Assembly: GCA_020634035.1 (NCBI GenBank)
Contig: JACKCM010000003.1
Location: 789,628-853,627, forward strand
DNA length: 64,000 nucleotides
Origin: Candidatus Obscuribacterales bacterium
Lineage (GTDB): Bacteria; Cyanobacteriota; Vampirovibrionia; Obscuribacterales; Obscuribacteraceae
Direction: 5' to 3'
A program made the translations under genes and the position numbers. The notes beneath the pieces are model-generated. The model ran no database searches and was not told where the DNA came from. It worked only from the letters and a program-made list of their open reading frames with translations. Shown here one piece after another: positions 42,138 to 51,600 of this stretch; positions within the stretch are counted from its first letter, which is position 1, and each line of letters begins with the position of its first letter.

Positions 42138-43715
42138 ATGGGCCAGATAAAGAAAACGAATTCAAAAACGGCATCCAGAACCAAACATCCTTATATAGGT
42201 ACAAAAATCGATCAATACGAGATCATCGAACTCCTGGGCGGAGGAGCGATGGGACTGGTTTTCAAAGCCCATCAAAAGAGTGTCGGCAGAGATGTGGCAA
42301 TCAAGTTCCTCTCCCACGACCTGGGAGGAGACGAACTGAGCCGCAAAAGGATGGAGCGCGAAGCTCATGCCATGGGCAAACTAAAACATCCTGGCCTGGT
42401 CGCAACCTATGAGTTCGGAATAAGCGATTTCGGACAACCTTATATCGTAATGGAATATGTTGAGGGAATACCGCTCAGCGAAAGACTTCAGCTAGATGAC
42501 GGTCTCGACGAAGAACAGGCGATTCATTTTTTTATCCAGATTGCCGATGCCATGGAATACGCCCATCGCCACGGGGTTGTACATCGAGACTTGAAACCAG
42601 CCAACATCATGGTCACCCAGGAGCCCTGGCCGGACTTTCTCAAGATATTCGATTTCGGCATAGCACGAATCACCGCCGACTCGCAGATGCTCACTTGTCC
42701 GGGAGAGGTTCTAGGAAGCCCGGTCTACATGAGCCCAGAGCAATGCAAAGGCGAAGACATAGATGCTCGAAGCGATATTTATACTCTTGGAGTGATCATG
42801 TATTTCTCACTAACCGGAACCTTTCCAGTTATGGGCACCGACGGAAGAACCACGATGCTCCTGAAGACAAGAAATGAACCTACCCCTCTGTCAAAATCGG
42901 CACCGGATCTCAACCTGCATCCGTATCTAGAGAACCTCATCATGAGGATGCTTCGCGCCGAAACCGCTGAGCGTCCCCAGAGCATGAGCGCTGTAAAAAA
43001 AGAGCTGGAGAGCATTGCCCTGGAGAAAACTTACATTCTGCCCAAGCGAAACATCCAGGCAATATCCTCCGCAGAGATGCCGGCAACTCCCAACGGCTCG
43101 GATTTCATGTTGAACGGACTGCTGTCAGCCCTGGCGCTGGCGGTGCTGGCCATCGGCTTCTCTTCATTCAGTTATCCAGGCAACAGCGCCACCACAGTGC
43201 ATGCCCTCGCCGACATCAACAAAGAAAGCTCCAACACGACCTCTGCTTTCATAAGAGCAGACAATTCATCGCCTCCGACCACGAAGACCAAAGAATCTAT
43301 CAGTTTTTACGAGCCTGAAGCTCTAGAACATCCGATAGAAAACAAGGCAGTCACTCAGGATGTACCAGAGACAGTAAACAGAACTTCTCAAGCCACGAAC
43401 AGAATTGCCGAAACCGAAACAAATCCCATGGCGAAGCTTGCCCGTCTCAATCCGGCCGACCGTGCCCAGATAAAACACGAACTACTCGATTATCTAGAAC
43501 AACAACAACAACAACAACAACAAAGCCAGCAAAAGCCGGAAGCCAATGCTAACCGACCCTATCTCGCAAAAGGACTGACACAAGCCCAGAGAAGACAGCT
43601 CAGACAACGCTCAGGAATGCCCCCAAATCGCAGAGAAAGGCAAAACTCTCAATTCCCTCTTTCGTCAGCGAAGCATTACGGCAATACGCCCTACAATCAA
43701 ATTCACCGCTTCTAA
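42138..43715 (+). CDS. Membrane Ser/Thr protein kinase with poly-Gln ectodomain
   Basis: 525 residues from ATG 42138 (GGGGAG upstream); a frame from 42039 adds 33 residues without family support. The kinase domain (about 25-295) has G-G-G-A-M-G-L-V, Lys56, H-R-D-L-K-P-A-N (HRD 149-151), DFG 172-174 and S-P-V-Y-M-S-P-E. A single membrane helix lies at about 324-343. The exported tail is ~180 residues, disordered, with eight consecutive Gln (455-462) and a basic Arg/Asn/Gln-rich end. No sensor fold is recognisable in the tail. Confidence 0.93.
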   Translation: MGQIKKTNSKTASRTKHPYIGTKIDQYEIIELLGGGAMGLVFKAHQKSVGRDVAIKFLSHDLGGDELSRKRMEREAHAMGKLKHPGLVATYEFGISDFGQPYIVMEYVEGIPLSERLQLDDGLDEEQAIHFFIQIADAMEYAHRHGVVHRDLKPANIMVTQEPWPDFLKIFDFGIARITADSQMLTCPGEVLGSPVYMSPEQCKGEDIDARSDIYTLGVIMYFSLTGTFPVMGTDGRTTMLLKTRNEPTPLSKSAPDLNLHPYLENLIMRMLRAETAERPQSMSAVKKELESIALEKTYILPKRNIQAISSAEMPATPNGSDFMLNGLLSALALAVLAIGFSSFSYPGNSATTVHALADINKESSNTTSAFIRADNSSPPTTKTKESISFYEPEALEHPIENKAVTQDVPETVNRTSQATNRIAETETNPMAKLARLNPADRAQIKHELLDYLEQQQQQQQQSQQKPEANANRPYLAKGLTQAQRRQLRQRSGMPPNRRERQNSQFPLSSAKHYGNTPYNQIHRF

Positions 43716-43721
43716 AAGCGG
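43706..43721. terminator. Weak hairpin at the end of the poly-Gln kinase gene
   Basis: CCGCTT-CTAA-AAGCGG, with the kinase stop codon TAA inside the loop, followed by ATTTACTT. The T run is broken, so it is a weak or bidirectional terminator candidate between convergent genes. Confidence 0.4.
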
Positions 43722-43727
43722 ATTTAC

Positions 43728-45098
43728 TTAGATTGAGGTGATGTTAGAATCCCAGGCCGAGCTGGCCAGACGCTGCGCTTCCAGAATCGACTCTGTGTCC
43801 ATTTTCTTTCTCAGCTGATCTCGTTCGTTCTTGGCCGAATTAGATAAGTCGTCACTACCGGTGGCGGCAATCGAATACCACTTATATGCCTGTACAAGGT
43901 CCTCTTTACTGTTTCTACCAGCATGGATTCGTGCCAACTCCAACTGCCCTTTGCGGCTGCCGGAACTGGCAGCGCGAAGAAACAGTTCGTAAGCCTGGGT
44001 CTCATCCACAGGCACACCGGAACCATCACGAAACATCTCGGCAACTTTTACCAGGGCAGGAGCATAACCTCTTTCGGCTGACAGCACATAAGCTTTGAGA
44101 GCCGCCTGAGAATTTTTCTCTCCGGAGACACCGAAGAAATAGAGATCACCCAACAGATACGCCCCATATGCACTGCCCAGTTCAGAAGACTTCTGAGCCA
44201 GGTTCAACGCCCTAGCTGCATCAGCCGCTACACCCCTTCCTGTATGGTAAATCCAGGCCAGTTTGGCGATGGCGTCCGGCTCTTCGAGCAAGCTAGCTTG
44301 ATCGAAAAGCTTCTTAGCCTGCTCAAAATCCTGATCTACTCCGATGCCCAGCAAATACATAGAACCCAACAGTGTCATAGCTCTGGCTTGGTTATTCTCG
44401 ACAGCCAGGCCCAACCAGAAGCAGGCTCTCTTATGATCTTTCCCCAGCTCCAGACCAAGACAGTACATCCTCCCCAGCATGTACTGGGCATCGCCATTTC
44501 CTTTTTCGCCTGCACTTTTAAAATACTCTCTGGCTTTCCGGGAATCCTTCGCGACACCATTGCCCGCGAGATACATTTCTCCGAGGTCGACACTGGCTTC
44601 CCAGACATCATCCCCGGCAGCTCTCTGAAAGCACTCCAGAGCCCTTTGAAAATCGCGATCGCCCAGAAGCCCATCTCTGAAGAACTGCCCCAGGCGCCAG
44701 CTCGCCCTGGCCACACCCAGACCGGCAGCGATTTCAAAATGCTTAAAAGCACAATCGAATTGTTGCGGAACTCCCAGCCCATCAAAATACATGCAAGCGA
44801 CCCGATAGTGACCTTCAGGATCACCATCGGATGCAGCCTGGCGAAAACAGCGAAAAGCCTGCTCATAATCGAGCGGAACCGGACCGGCATCTAGATAGAG
44901 CTCGGCAATTTTGACCATGGCACCGACATGGCCATGTTCGTACGCCTGGGTGAATAACCTCAGTGCCATGCTCTCGTCCTGCGGCACTCCGTCTCCGTTC
45001 AAATAGTGCTCAGCAAGAACCAGTTGAGCTTGGACGATTCCCCGCTCGGCGGCTTCCTTTAGCCAATCTATACCGCGCTCGTCGTAGGCGATTTCCAA
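43728..45098 (-). CDS. Sel1-like repeat protein
   Basis: 456 residues from TTG at 45098 with GGAG six bases upstream. Almost the whole protein consists of about eleven 36-residue Sel1 repeats (A-x-x-x-L-G-x-x-Y-x-x-G-x-G-V-x-x-D-x-x-x-A-x-x-x-F-x-x-A-A-x-x-G). It has no signal peptide or membrane helix, so it is probably a cytoplasmic scaffold of alpha-solenoid form. Partner unknown. Convergent with the kinase gene, which may be its neighbour only by chance. Confidence 0.9.
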   Translation of the reverse strand: MEIAYDERGIDWLKEAAERGIVQAQLVLAEHYLNGDGVPQDESMALRLFTQAYEHGHVGAMVKIAELYLDAGPVPLDYEQAFRCFRQAASDGDPEGHYRVACMYFDGLGVPQQFDCAFKHFEIAAGLGVARASWRLGQFFRDGLLGDRDFQRALECFQRAAGDDVWEASVDLGEMYLAGNGVAKDSRKAREYFKSAGEKGNGDAQYMLGRMYCLGLELGKDHKRACFWLGLAVENNQARAMTLLGSMYLLGIGVDQDFEQAKKLFDQASLLEEPDAIAKLAWIYHTGRGVAADAARALNLAQKSSELGSAYGAYLLGDLYFFGVSGEKNSQAALKAYVLSAERGYAPALVKVAEMFRDGSGVPVDETQAYELFLRAASSGSRKGQLELARIHAGRNSKEDLVQAYKWYSIAATGSDDLSNSAKNERDQLRKKMDTESILEAQRLASSAWDSNITSI

Positions 45099-45238
45099 TT
45101 CTTCTCCACCTGCTCCTGTTTACTCAGCCTTGCCTGGCACAGTGTTGTCAACAGGACAAGTTATCACTAAAGATGTGTAGAAATATTTTGCCCATTTATT
45201 CATGTACAGCCAAGCGAGAGATTAGACTTAAACATTCA

Positions 45239-45247
45239 TGGCATAAT
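45239..45247 (+). promoter_or_regulatory. Candidate extended -10 promoter of the threonine operon
   Basis: TGG-CATAAT lies 78 bases before hom. There is a TG extension but no good -35 hexamer (AT-rich stretch upstream). It would leave a ~70-base leader in which I see no attenuator-like leader peptide rich in Thr/Ile. Confidence 0.35.
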
Positions 45248-45324
45248 TATGAGCCTCCGCGCCGGTCCTGACTTCTGGCAGAGAAGCAGAGGAAAGTATT
45301 TCCCCAATTTACTAAAGGTCAACC

Positions 45325-46602
45325 ATGGCAAACGTAGTCGTAGGAATGCTCGGTCTGGGAACCGTTGGCAGTGGAGTAGTCAAACTGCTATCCAACCATC
45401 CGACCATCCAGCTCAAGAAAGTGGCGGTTCGTGATCTCGCCAAAGCCCGTGAAATCTCTCCCGACTGCGAACTGACCGACAACCCTGAAGCAGTGGTCAA
45501 CGATCCAGAAATCGAAGTGCTCATAGAGGTTATGGGTGGAGAGCAACCGGCACTGAAACTCATTACCGATGCGATTAATTCTGGCAAGCATGTGGTCACT
45601 GCCAACAAAGAAGTGCTGGCCAAAAACGGTCCGGAGCTGTTTAGAAAAGCCCGAGAAAAAGAAGTGGCGATTTTCTTCGAGGCTTCGGTAGCCGGTGGAG
45701 TGCCACTGATTTCGACGATTCAAAAAGGACTGGAAGCCAATCAAATCTCTTCGGTCTTCGGCATTCTCAATGGAACAACCAATTTTATCCTCTCAAAAAT
45801 GGAAAAAGAGGCTCTACCTTTCGCTCAGGTACTGAAAGAAGCCCAGGACCTCGGGTTTGCAGAAGCCGATCCGACCAGCGATGTAGAGGGTTTTGATGTC
45901 GCGTATAAACTCTCGATTCTCACCGCCCTGGCTTTCGGCAAATTCGTCAAACCCGATGACATCTACAGAGAAGGCATAACTAAAATAGCGGCAGAGGATC
46001 TGGAGCACGCCGCTGAATTTGGCTATAGAATCAAGCTTCTCGGTATGGCGGCGCGATTGAAAAAAGATGCGATTTCGGCCAGAGTGCAACCGGTACTGGT
46101 GCCCTTAAGTCACTCCATCGCCAGCCTCTCCGGTGCCAGCAACGGCATCGTAGTGAGAGGAGACGCCGTTGGAGAGCTGATGATGATAGGACCTGGCGCC
46201 GGGCAATTGCCCACTGCCTCTGCGGTGGTAGGTGATGTCGTCAACCTCGCCACTGCTCTCCGGCTGCAGGACTTCGCTTCTTACTTCCACACCAAAGTCG
46301 GGGGGGACTGGCAAACGGTTCAGGACCCAGACGAATGGCAGAGTGCCTATTATCTACGACTGGCTGTCGATGATCATCCCGGAGTGATCGGGCGTATCGG
46401 AACCATATTTGGTGAACATGAAATCAGCATCAGCAGTATTATCCAGAGAGGTGTCACTGCCGAAGCCGCCAATGTCATCATTGTCACTCATCCTGTCAAA
46501 ACCGGAAACTTGAATCGAGCCCTGGCTACTCTCAGCAAGGAGAACTTCTTGAGTTCGATAGCGTCCCGGCTGGCCATTTTCGAGGATTCACCGGAACAAT
46601 GA
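45325..46602 (+). CDS. hom: Homoserine dehydrogenase
   Basis: 425 residues. NAD(P)-binding G-L-G-T-V-G-S-G at the N-terminus, the catalytic-domain motifs G-I-L-N-G-T-T-N-F-I-L and A-E-A-D-P-T-S-D-V-E-G-F-D, and a C-terminal ACT domain (about 345-420: D-H-P-G-V-I-G-R-I-G) for feedback control by threonine. It reduces aspartate semialdehyde to homoserine. First gene of hom-thrC-thrB-lysC; its stop overlaps thrC by four bases. Confidence 0.96.
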   Translation: MANVVVGMLGLGTVGSGVVKLLSNHPTIQLKKVAVRDLAKAREISPDCELTDNPEAVVNDPEIEVLIEVMGGEQPALKLITDAINSGKHVVTANKEVLAKNGPELFRKAREKEVAIFFEASVAGGVPLISTIQKGLEANQISSVFGILNGTTNFILSKMEKEALPFAQVLKEAQDLGFAEADPTSDVEGFDVAYKLSILTALAFGKFVKPDDIYREGITKIAAEDLEHAAEFGYRIKLLGMAARLKKDAISARVQPVLVPLSHSIASLSGASNGIVVRGDAVGELMMIGPGAGQLPTASAVVGDVVNLATALRLQDFASYFHTKVGGDWQTVQDPDEWQSAYYLRLAVDDHPGVIGRIGTIFGEHEISISSIIQRGVTAEAANVIIVTHPVKTGNLNRALATLSKENFLSSIASRLAIFEDSPEQ

Positions 46603-47675
46603 CTAGAGTAATGCAATCCGAGACCAGCATACTTGAACGCTATCGCAAGTTCCTGCCCCTTACCGAGAAGACGAAAATCATTACTCTTGGTGAGGGTTTC
46701 ACACCTCTCGTCCGAGCCAGGAATCTGGCCAGAGCACTGGGCAGAGAGGATCTCAAAATCCACTTAAAACTGGAGGGTCTCAATCCGACCGGCAGCTTCA
46801 AAGATCGTGGCATGTGCATGGCGATTACAAGAGCGGTAGAAGAAGGTTCCCGAGCAGTCATCTGTGCCTCTACCGGTAATACCAGCGCTTCTGCGGCGGC
46901 ATTCTCCGCCCAGGCCGGTCTGAAGTGTTTTGTCCTTCTTCCTGCAGGCAACGTAGCCATGGGCAAGCTTGCTCAGGCGATTTTATATGGTTCCACGGTC
47001 ATTCAGATAAATGGAAATTTCGACAGAGCGCTGGAGCTGGTAAAGGAGATTGGTGAGAATTATCCCGTCACCATAGTCAATTCTATCAATCCTTACAGAC
47101 TGGAAGGTCAAAAGACAGGAGCGTTCGAGATTATAGAAAGCCTGGGCGATGCCCCCGACTATCTGGCAATTCCAGTAGGTAATGCCGGCAACATTACTGC
47201 CTATTTCAGAGGCTTCAAACTCTGGCACGAAGAAGGCAAAAGCACCAGAATCCCTAAAATGTGCGGATTTCAAGCCGCCGGTGCAGCGCCCATGGTGCTC
47301 GGCAGACCGGTGGAGAATCCGGAAACAATTGCCACGGCTATTCGAATAGGGAACCCCGCCAGCTGGGAATTCGCCAATTCAGCCATAGATGAGTCTGGAG
47401 GCATGATCGATGCGGTCACCGACGAAGCGATACTCGAAGCCTATAAAATGGTGGCAACCCTTGAAGGGGTGTTTTGCGAACCGGCAAGTGCTGCATCCAT
47501 AGCCGGTTTGAAAAAGAGTATCGAAGCAGGTCGCATCGCTGAAGACAAAACCATAGCCTGCATATTGACCGGAAACGGTCTCAAAGACCCGAAATGCGCT
47601 CTGGAAGCCTGTAAACAAGACCTCGATCCGGTAGAAGCCGATTTAAAATCAGTGATCAAGGCGATGGGCATATGA
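46599..47675 (+). CDS. thrC: Threonine synthase
   Basis: 358 residues, PLP fold type II. The PLP lysine lies in T-G-S-F-K-D-R-G-M (Lys near 63), the phosphate-binding S-T-G-N-T-S-A-S-A-A follows, and A-G-N-I-x-A-Y segments are in place. It turns O-phosphohomoserine into threonine. ATGA overlaps both sides (hom stop, thrB start) support a polycistronic, coupled transcript. Confidence 0.96.
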   Translation: MTRVMQSETSILERYRKFLPLTEKTKIITLGEGFTPLVRARNLARALGREDLKIHLKLEGLNPTGSFKDRGMCMAITRAVEEGSRAVICASTGNTSASAAAFSAQAGLKCFVLLPAGNVAMGKLAQAILYGSTVIQINGNFDRALELVKEIGENYPVTIVNSINPYRLEGQKTGAFEIIESLGDAPDYLAIPVGNAGNITAYFRGFKLWHEEGKSTRIPKMCGFQAAGAAPMVLGRPVENPETIATAIRIGNPASWEFANSAIDESGGMIDAVTDEAILEAYKMVATLEGVFCEPASAASIAGLKKSIEAGRIAEDKTIACILTGNGLKDPKCALEACKQDLDPVEADLKSVIKAMGI

Positions 47676-48622
47676 GCATAAACAGAACGATTGTGAAAAA
47701 GCGCCTCAAAGTCCGAGTACCTGGCAGCAGCGGCAACCTCGGACCGGGATTCGACACGCTCGCTCTGTCACTCAAAGTGTTCTGCCGTCTGACCCTGGAA
47801 GTGGATCCTGCCTTCAGTGAAGGTCCGGTGGTTTCCCTCGGCGGAACCTACACCCAGGGACTCTCAAAGGATTCGAATAATCTTGTGCTGAAGCTGGTCC
47901 TCGAATTCCTCGAAGCCCGCGAACGGTCGGATATAGCGAAGCACCTGAAACTTCACATAGAGAATGACATACCTCTCGCCCGTGGTCTAGGCTCCAGTTC
48001 TGCCGCCGGCATTGCCGCCATCTGGGGAGCCCAATGGCTGGTGGATGAGGACCCGGATCTGGATCTTTGTATTCAGGCCATATCTCAGCTAGAAGGTCAC
48101 GCAGAGAATTCAGCTGCCAGTGCCGCCGGCGGCATGGTAACTGTCTCGCGTTCGAGAATAGGATCGTGGGAGTACTTGTCTACACCCTGGCCGGAATCCT
48201 GGTCACTGATTGTAGTAGTTCCCCCATATGAAGTGAGCACCCCGGTAGCGCGCAAAGTCTTGCCTAGATCTATCGGAGTAAGCCAGGCTGTAGTAAATAT
48301 TCAGAACACGGCCATGGTACTGTCGGCGGTTATGAGTGAAGATAGCTATCTTCTTAAAACCAGCATTTTCGACACTATCCATGAACCATTCAGAGAGGCG
48401 CTGGTTCCGGAACTACCCCAATTAAAAATGGCTTTGCGAAACGGTCCTGCTCTGGGCGTCGTATTGAGCGGAGCAGGTTCTTCAATTCTTGTAATCACAG
48501 AAAAGCACCACGCAGAAGAAGTGCTCTCCTCAATCGAAAAATGGCAAGCCAACACCGGAGATCAGTCGGTGATTCTCAAACCGGAAGCAGATCACGATGG
48601 GCTGGTGATCGAAATTGACTGA
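47672..48622 (+). CDS. thrB: Homoserine kinase
   Basis: 316 residues, GHMP kinase. N-terminal P-G-S-S-G-N-L-G-P-G-F-D-x-L-x-L-A-like motif, the ATP loop P-L-A-R-G-L-G-S-S-S-A-A near 103-114 and the C-terminal L-S-G-A-G-S-S motif. It phosphorylates homoserine for thrC. The ATG overlaps thrC by four bases and the stop overlaps lysC. Confidence 0.96.
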   Translation: MSINRTIVKKRLKVRVPGSSGNLGPGFDTLALSLKVFCRLTLEVDPAFSEGPVVSLGGTYTQGLSKDSNNLVLKLVLEFLEARERSDIAKHLKLHIENDIPLARGLGSSSAAGIAAIWGAQWLVDEDPDLDLCIQAISQLEGHAENSAASAAGGMVTVSRSRIGSWEYLSTPWPESWSLIVVVPPYEVSTPVARKVLPRSIGVSQAVVNIQNTAMVLSAVMSEDSYLLKTSIFDTIHEPFREALVPELPQLKMALRNGPALGVVLSGAGSSILVITEKHHAEEVLSSIEKWQANTGDQSVILKPEADHDGLVIEID

Positions 48623-49847
48623 GATCAAAGTCCTCAAATTTGGTGGCACCTCAGTAGGCAATGTCGGACGCATCCGTCACGTTGCAGGAGTTGTAGCCGA
48701 CGCTTGCGCTCATGGCAAAGTGATAGTAGTGGTCTCGGCAATGGGGGGCACCACCGATTATCTCACCAGGCTGGCTCGTCAATGCTCTAAAACTCCCAGA
48801 AAACGAGAGCTTGATCTTTTACTATCCACCGGCGAACAAGTGAGCATCGCACTCACAGCCATGACTCTCAGTGACCTCGGCATAGAAGCGAAATCTCTTA
48901 CGGGACAACAGGTGGGCATCTTTACCGAAAGCAAGCATACCAATGCCCGAATAGTTGAGATCAAAGAAGATGTTTTGAGAAAACACCTGGCGGATAACGA
49001 CGCCTTGATTGTAGCCGGCTTCCAGGGTGTCAATGCCGCAGGCGATGTAACAACCCTGGGACGGGGCGGCTCCGACACCACAGCCGTCGCCCTGGCAGCC
49101 CAGATAAAAGCCATCGAATGTGATATCTATACGGATGTCGACGGCATCTATACGGCAGACCCGAGAATAGTACCGGATGCAGCACTACTAGACAGGGTCT
49201 CTTATAACGAAGTTCTCGAGATGGCACGCCTTGGAGCAAAAGTAATTCACTCGCGCGCAGTGGAACTTGCCAGAGTCTATTCCGTAAACCTGCGAATAAG
49301 AAATACTTTCAAACCGGATCATCAAGGCACATTGATAACAGGAGGCGACATGGAGATATTTCGCTCGATAAGCGCTGTGGCTGTCGATAAGAACCAGGCG
49401 GCGATTGCGATTATGAATGTCCCGGACCAACCGGGCATCGCAGGAAAAGTTGCCAGAGCACTGGCCGATGAGAGCATCGGTCTTGATATGATTATGCAAT
49501 CCTTCCACCCGACCTCCGGTCACAACAGCATCACCTTCACAGTGCATGAAGAAGCGCTGGACGACACCATTCGTGTGATGAACAGCCTCAAAACAGAACT
49601 GGGCGCCTCGGACGTACAGACCGATTCGGATTGCGCCAAAGTAAGTTTAATTGGAGCCGGTTTAATGGAACAACCCGATATTCCGGCAAGACTCTTCGAT
49701 GCCCTCGGTCAGGCCGGGATAAATATCAAACTGATCTCGTCGAGCGAGGTAAAAATCAGTTGTATCGTGAATAGAGAAGACGCGGTTGCAGCAGCACAAG
49801 CGATTCATAAAGCCTTCGAACTAGAGAAGCTCGACCAGCCTCGATGA
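48615..49847 (+). CDS. lysC: Aspartate kinase
   Basis: 410 residues from TTG 48615, which overlaps thrB by eight bases. The N-terminal K-F-G-G-T-S-V-G motif, the G-R-G-G-S-D-T-T-A catalytic loop and two C-terminal ACT domains (V-P-D-Q-P-G-I-A-G-K; L-I-G-A-G-L) are visible. It commits aspartate to lysine, threonine and methionine. The ACT pair suggests allosteric inhibition by lysine and/or threonine. Last gene of the operon. Confidence 0.96.
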   Translation: MTEIKVLKFGGTSVGNVGRIRHVAGVVADACAHGKVIVVVSAMGGTTDYLTRLARQCSKTPRKRELDLLLSTGEQVSIALTAMTLSDLGIEAKSLTGQQVGIFTESKHTNARIVEIKEDVLRKHLADNDALIVAGFQGVNAAGDVTTLGRGGSDTTAVALAAQIKAIECDIYTDVDGIYTADPRIVPDAALLDRVSYNEVLEMARLGAKVIHSRAVELARVYSVNLRIRNTFKPDHQGTLITGGDMEIFRSISAVAVDKNQAAIAIMNVPDQPGIAGKVARALADESIGLDMIMQSFHPTSGHNSITFTVHEEALDDTIRVMNSLKTELGASDVQTDSDCAKVSLIGAGLMEQPDIPARLFDALGQAGINIKLISSSEVKISCIVNREDAVAAAQAIHKAFELEKLDQPR

Positions 49848-50025
49848 CCCATAAAATATATAGCAGACCGAGGTTCAATCAGGTAGCGGATCACCTATAA
49901 GCCCTACCGGTGGGCGCTTCCGCCTGCGCTTCAAATTTGGGCAGACACCTGGGTGAATATAACAGGCGCGGGCGGTATAACAGTTATAGACCAAGGCAGG
50001 GTCGCTCTGAGGCATATTTCCAACA

Positions 50026-51231
50026 TTGGACCAAGAACAATCACCATCTATTACAGATAAAAAACGGCAGAGCATAAGGTTTGGAGAGTTTCTGGCAGCA
50101 CTGGACGCCCTCGACACCGAAGACCTCGCCAACGCTCTCTTTTCTTCTCAGGAAATAGGAATCCCCCTGGGACGCACTCTTGTGGTGCGTGGACTGCTCA
50201 CCAATGAAGATCTGGGCAAGCTTCTGGAGTTCCATGGACTCTATCGCCGTGGACTGGTCGATTTCGACCAGATACGAGAGGCTTTCTCCATAGCAAAACG
50301 AAACAGCCTCAACGTAAAAGAGGCCCTGGAAGCCCTGGGATGCCCGGTGGACGAAATCGAATCCGTCCGCCTGGGTGAACTGCTTTTGGCGGCTGGAATC
50401 ACCGACGTAGAGCAGCTCAACAGTGCGCTATCACTGCAGGAACTTTGCGGATTGCCACTGGGGCGCGTGCTCTGCATTCATATGAATGTGAAAGAGCCCC
50501 TGGTGGAAGAGGCTCTCAACCTGCAACGCAGCATTCGCCAGAGAGAGATAAGCTATCCCGAAGCCGTGGACAAGCTCAAATTCATGCTCCTCAATCTCGA
50601 ATCAGAGAACATCAGCCCGATAATTGATATAGACCTTCGTGATCTCCTGGTGGCTGGAAAGATCTGTAGCGACAGAGATCTGGAGCCCGCCATCAATTTT
50701 GCCGTAGCTAACAACCTGCCTCTGGAACAGGTACTGGGCAGCTTCGATTGGATTGATGCGACCCTGGTTTCGGCAGTGCTCGGGCTCAGCAAGCTCATAG
50801 AGAGCGGCTATATCAATGCCCACGAAGCCGTGCACTTTCTGGTCAATCGAGACTCGGTCAATACCGAGGAACAAGAGAGCATAAACCTGCATAAGTTTCT
50901 TCTCGCCTGCGGCTATCTAAGCCCGGAAGACGTCAATGAGCTGACAAAGCTCATGGTCACTCGCGCTGTTGATTTTTGCCAAATCATCGGTTTTCCTCTT
51001 AGCAAGAGCACCACAAAAGAGGAGTTCAAAAACGCCATGCTGCAGTGCTTCGAATCGGACACGCAGATGGCTGATGTTCTGATTAAGATGTTCAATGCAG
51101 ATGACCTGGTCATAACCCATGCAAGAAACATGGTCGATCTTGTCAGGATCGGTGGGGCAAGCCTGGAACAAGCGATTTTGAGCTTCGCGTCTCTGAGACG
51201 GGATGTTTCTAAGTTCAGCAAAGCCCGGTAG
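50026..51231 (+). CDS. Tandem MshEN-like repeat protein, paralogue of the gene at 6123
   Basis: 401 residues from a TTG start. It is built from the same ~55-residue module: R-F-G-E-F-L ... G-I-P-L-G-R-T-L near 18-75, R-L-G-E-L-L ... G-L-P-L-G-R-V-L near 115-170, a diverged copy near 203-257 and a weaker one near 284-340. The -ELL--xG-hT---QL--AL-L-Q- pattern is that of the MshEN domain. No ATPase or other catalytic domain is fused. The family role may be binding of cyclic-di-GMP or a pilus/secretion partner, but this is inference. Confidence 0.65.
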   Translation: MDQEQSPSITDKKRQSIRFGEFLAALDALDTEDLANALFSSQEIGIPLGRTLVVRGLLTNEDLGKLLEFHGLYRRGLVDFDQIREAFSIAKRNSLNVKEALEALGCPVDEIESVRLGELLLAAGITDVEQLNSALSLQELCGLPLGRVLCIHMNVKEPLVEEALNLQRSIRQREISYPEAVDKLKFMLLNLESENISPIIDIDLRDLLVAGKICSDRDLEPAINFAVANNLPLEQVLGSFDWIDATLVSAVLGLSKLIESGYINAHEAVHFLVNRDSVNTEEQESINLHKFLLACGYLSPEDVNELTKLMVTRAVDFCQIIGFPLSKSTTKEEFKNAMLQCFESDTQMADVLIKMFNADDLVITHARNMVDLVRIGGASLEQAILSFASLRRDVSKFSKAR

Positions 51232-51233
51232 AT

Positions 51234-51587
51234 TCAGCACCAGGCATTATCCTGACCGCTCATGCTCCTGTCGTAGACGGAGCCCTTCTGTGCCTTCCGG
51301 ATAATACTATCCCGATCGCTCAAGCCGACACCGCTGCCGGAGCCCTTCTGTGCCTTCCGGATAATACTATCCCGACCACTCAAGTCTATACCGCTGCCGG
51401 AGCCCTTCTGTGCCTTCCGGATAATACTATCCCGACTGCTCAAGTCGACAGCGGTGCCGGAGCCCTTCTGTGCCTTCCGGACAATACTATCCCGACCGCT
51501 CAAGTCGATACCGGTGCTGGAGCCCTTCTGTGCCTTCCGGATAATATTATCCCGACTGCTCAAGTCGACAGCGGTGCCGAAGCCCAT
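51234..51587 (-). CDS. 20-residue repeat peptide encoded in the 60-bp array
   Basis: 117 residues from an ATG at 51587 that lies inside the repeat; the frame itself remains open up to 51692 with no standard start there, so the true beginning is uncertain. It is made of about five full units ending R-D-S-I-I-R-K-A-Q-K-G. The variable part alternates between a T-A-V-D-L-S-S type and a S/T-G-I-D-L-S-G type. It is basic and hydrophilic. Its stop lies two bases from the convergent MshEN-like gene's stop. It could be a genuine small repeat protein or simply a frame kept open by the 60-bp period. Confidence 0.4.
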   Translation of the reverse strand: MGFGTAVDLSSRDNIIRKAQKGSSTGIDLSGRDSIVRKAQKGSGTAVDLSSRDSIIRKAQKGSGSGIDLSGRDSIIRKAQKGSGSGVGLSDRDSIIRKAQKGSVYDRSMSGQDNAWC

Positions 51588-51600
51588 CTGTGCCTTCCGG
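51241..51600. repeat. Six-unit 60-bp tandem repeat
   Basis: Six consecutive 60-base units. The 3' third of each unit (plus strand) is nearly invariant (AGCCCTTCTGTGCCTTCCGG plus ATAAT), whereas the middle ~30 bases vary. The unit at 51241-51300 is diverged. Middle segments alternate between two types, so the array also has a 120-base higher-order period. It lies between the MshEN-like gene and the IS1595-derived gene. Confidence 0.95.

Noticed and set aside
51241..51600. CRISPR array
   Set aside because: The units are directly tandem, with no unique spacers of fixed length between identical short repeats, and no cas genes.
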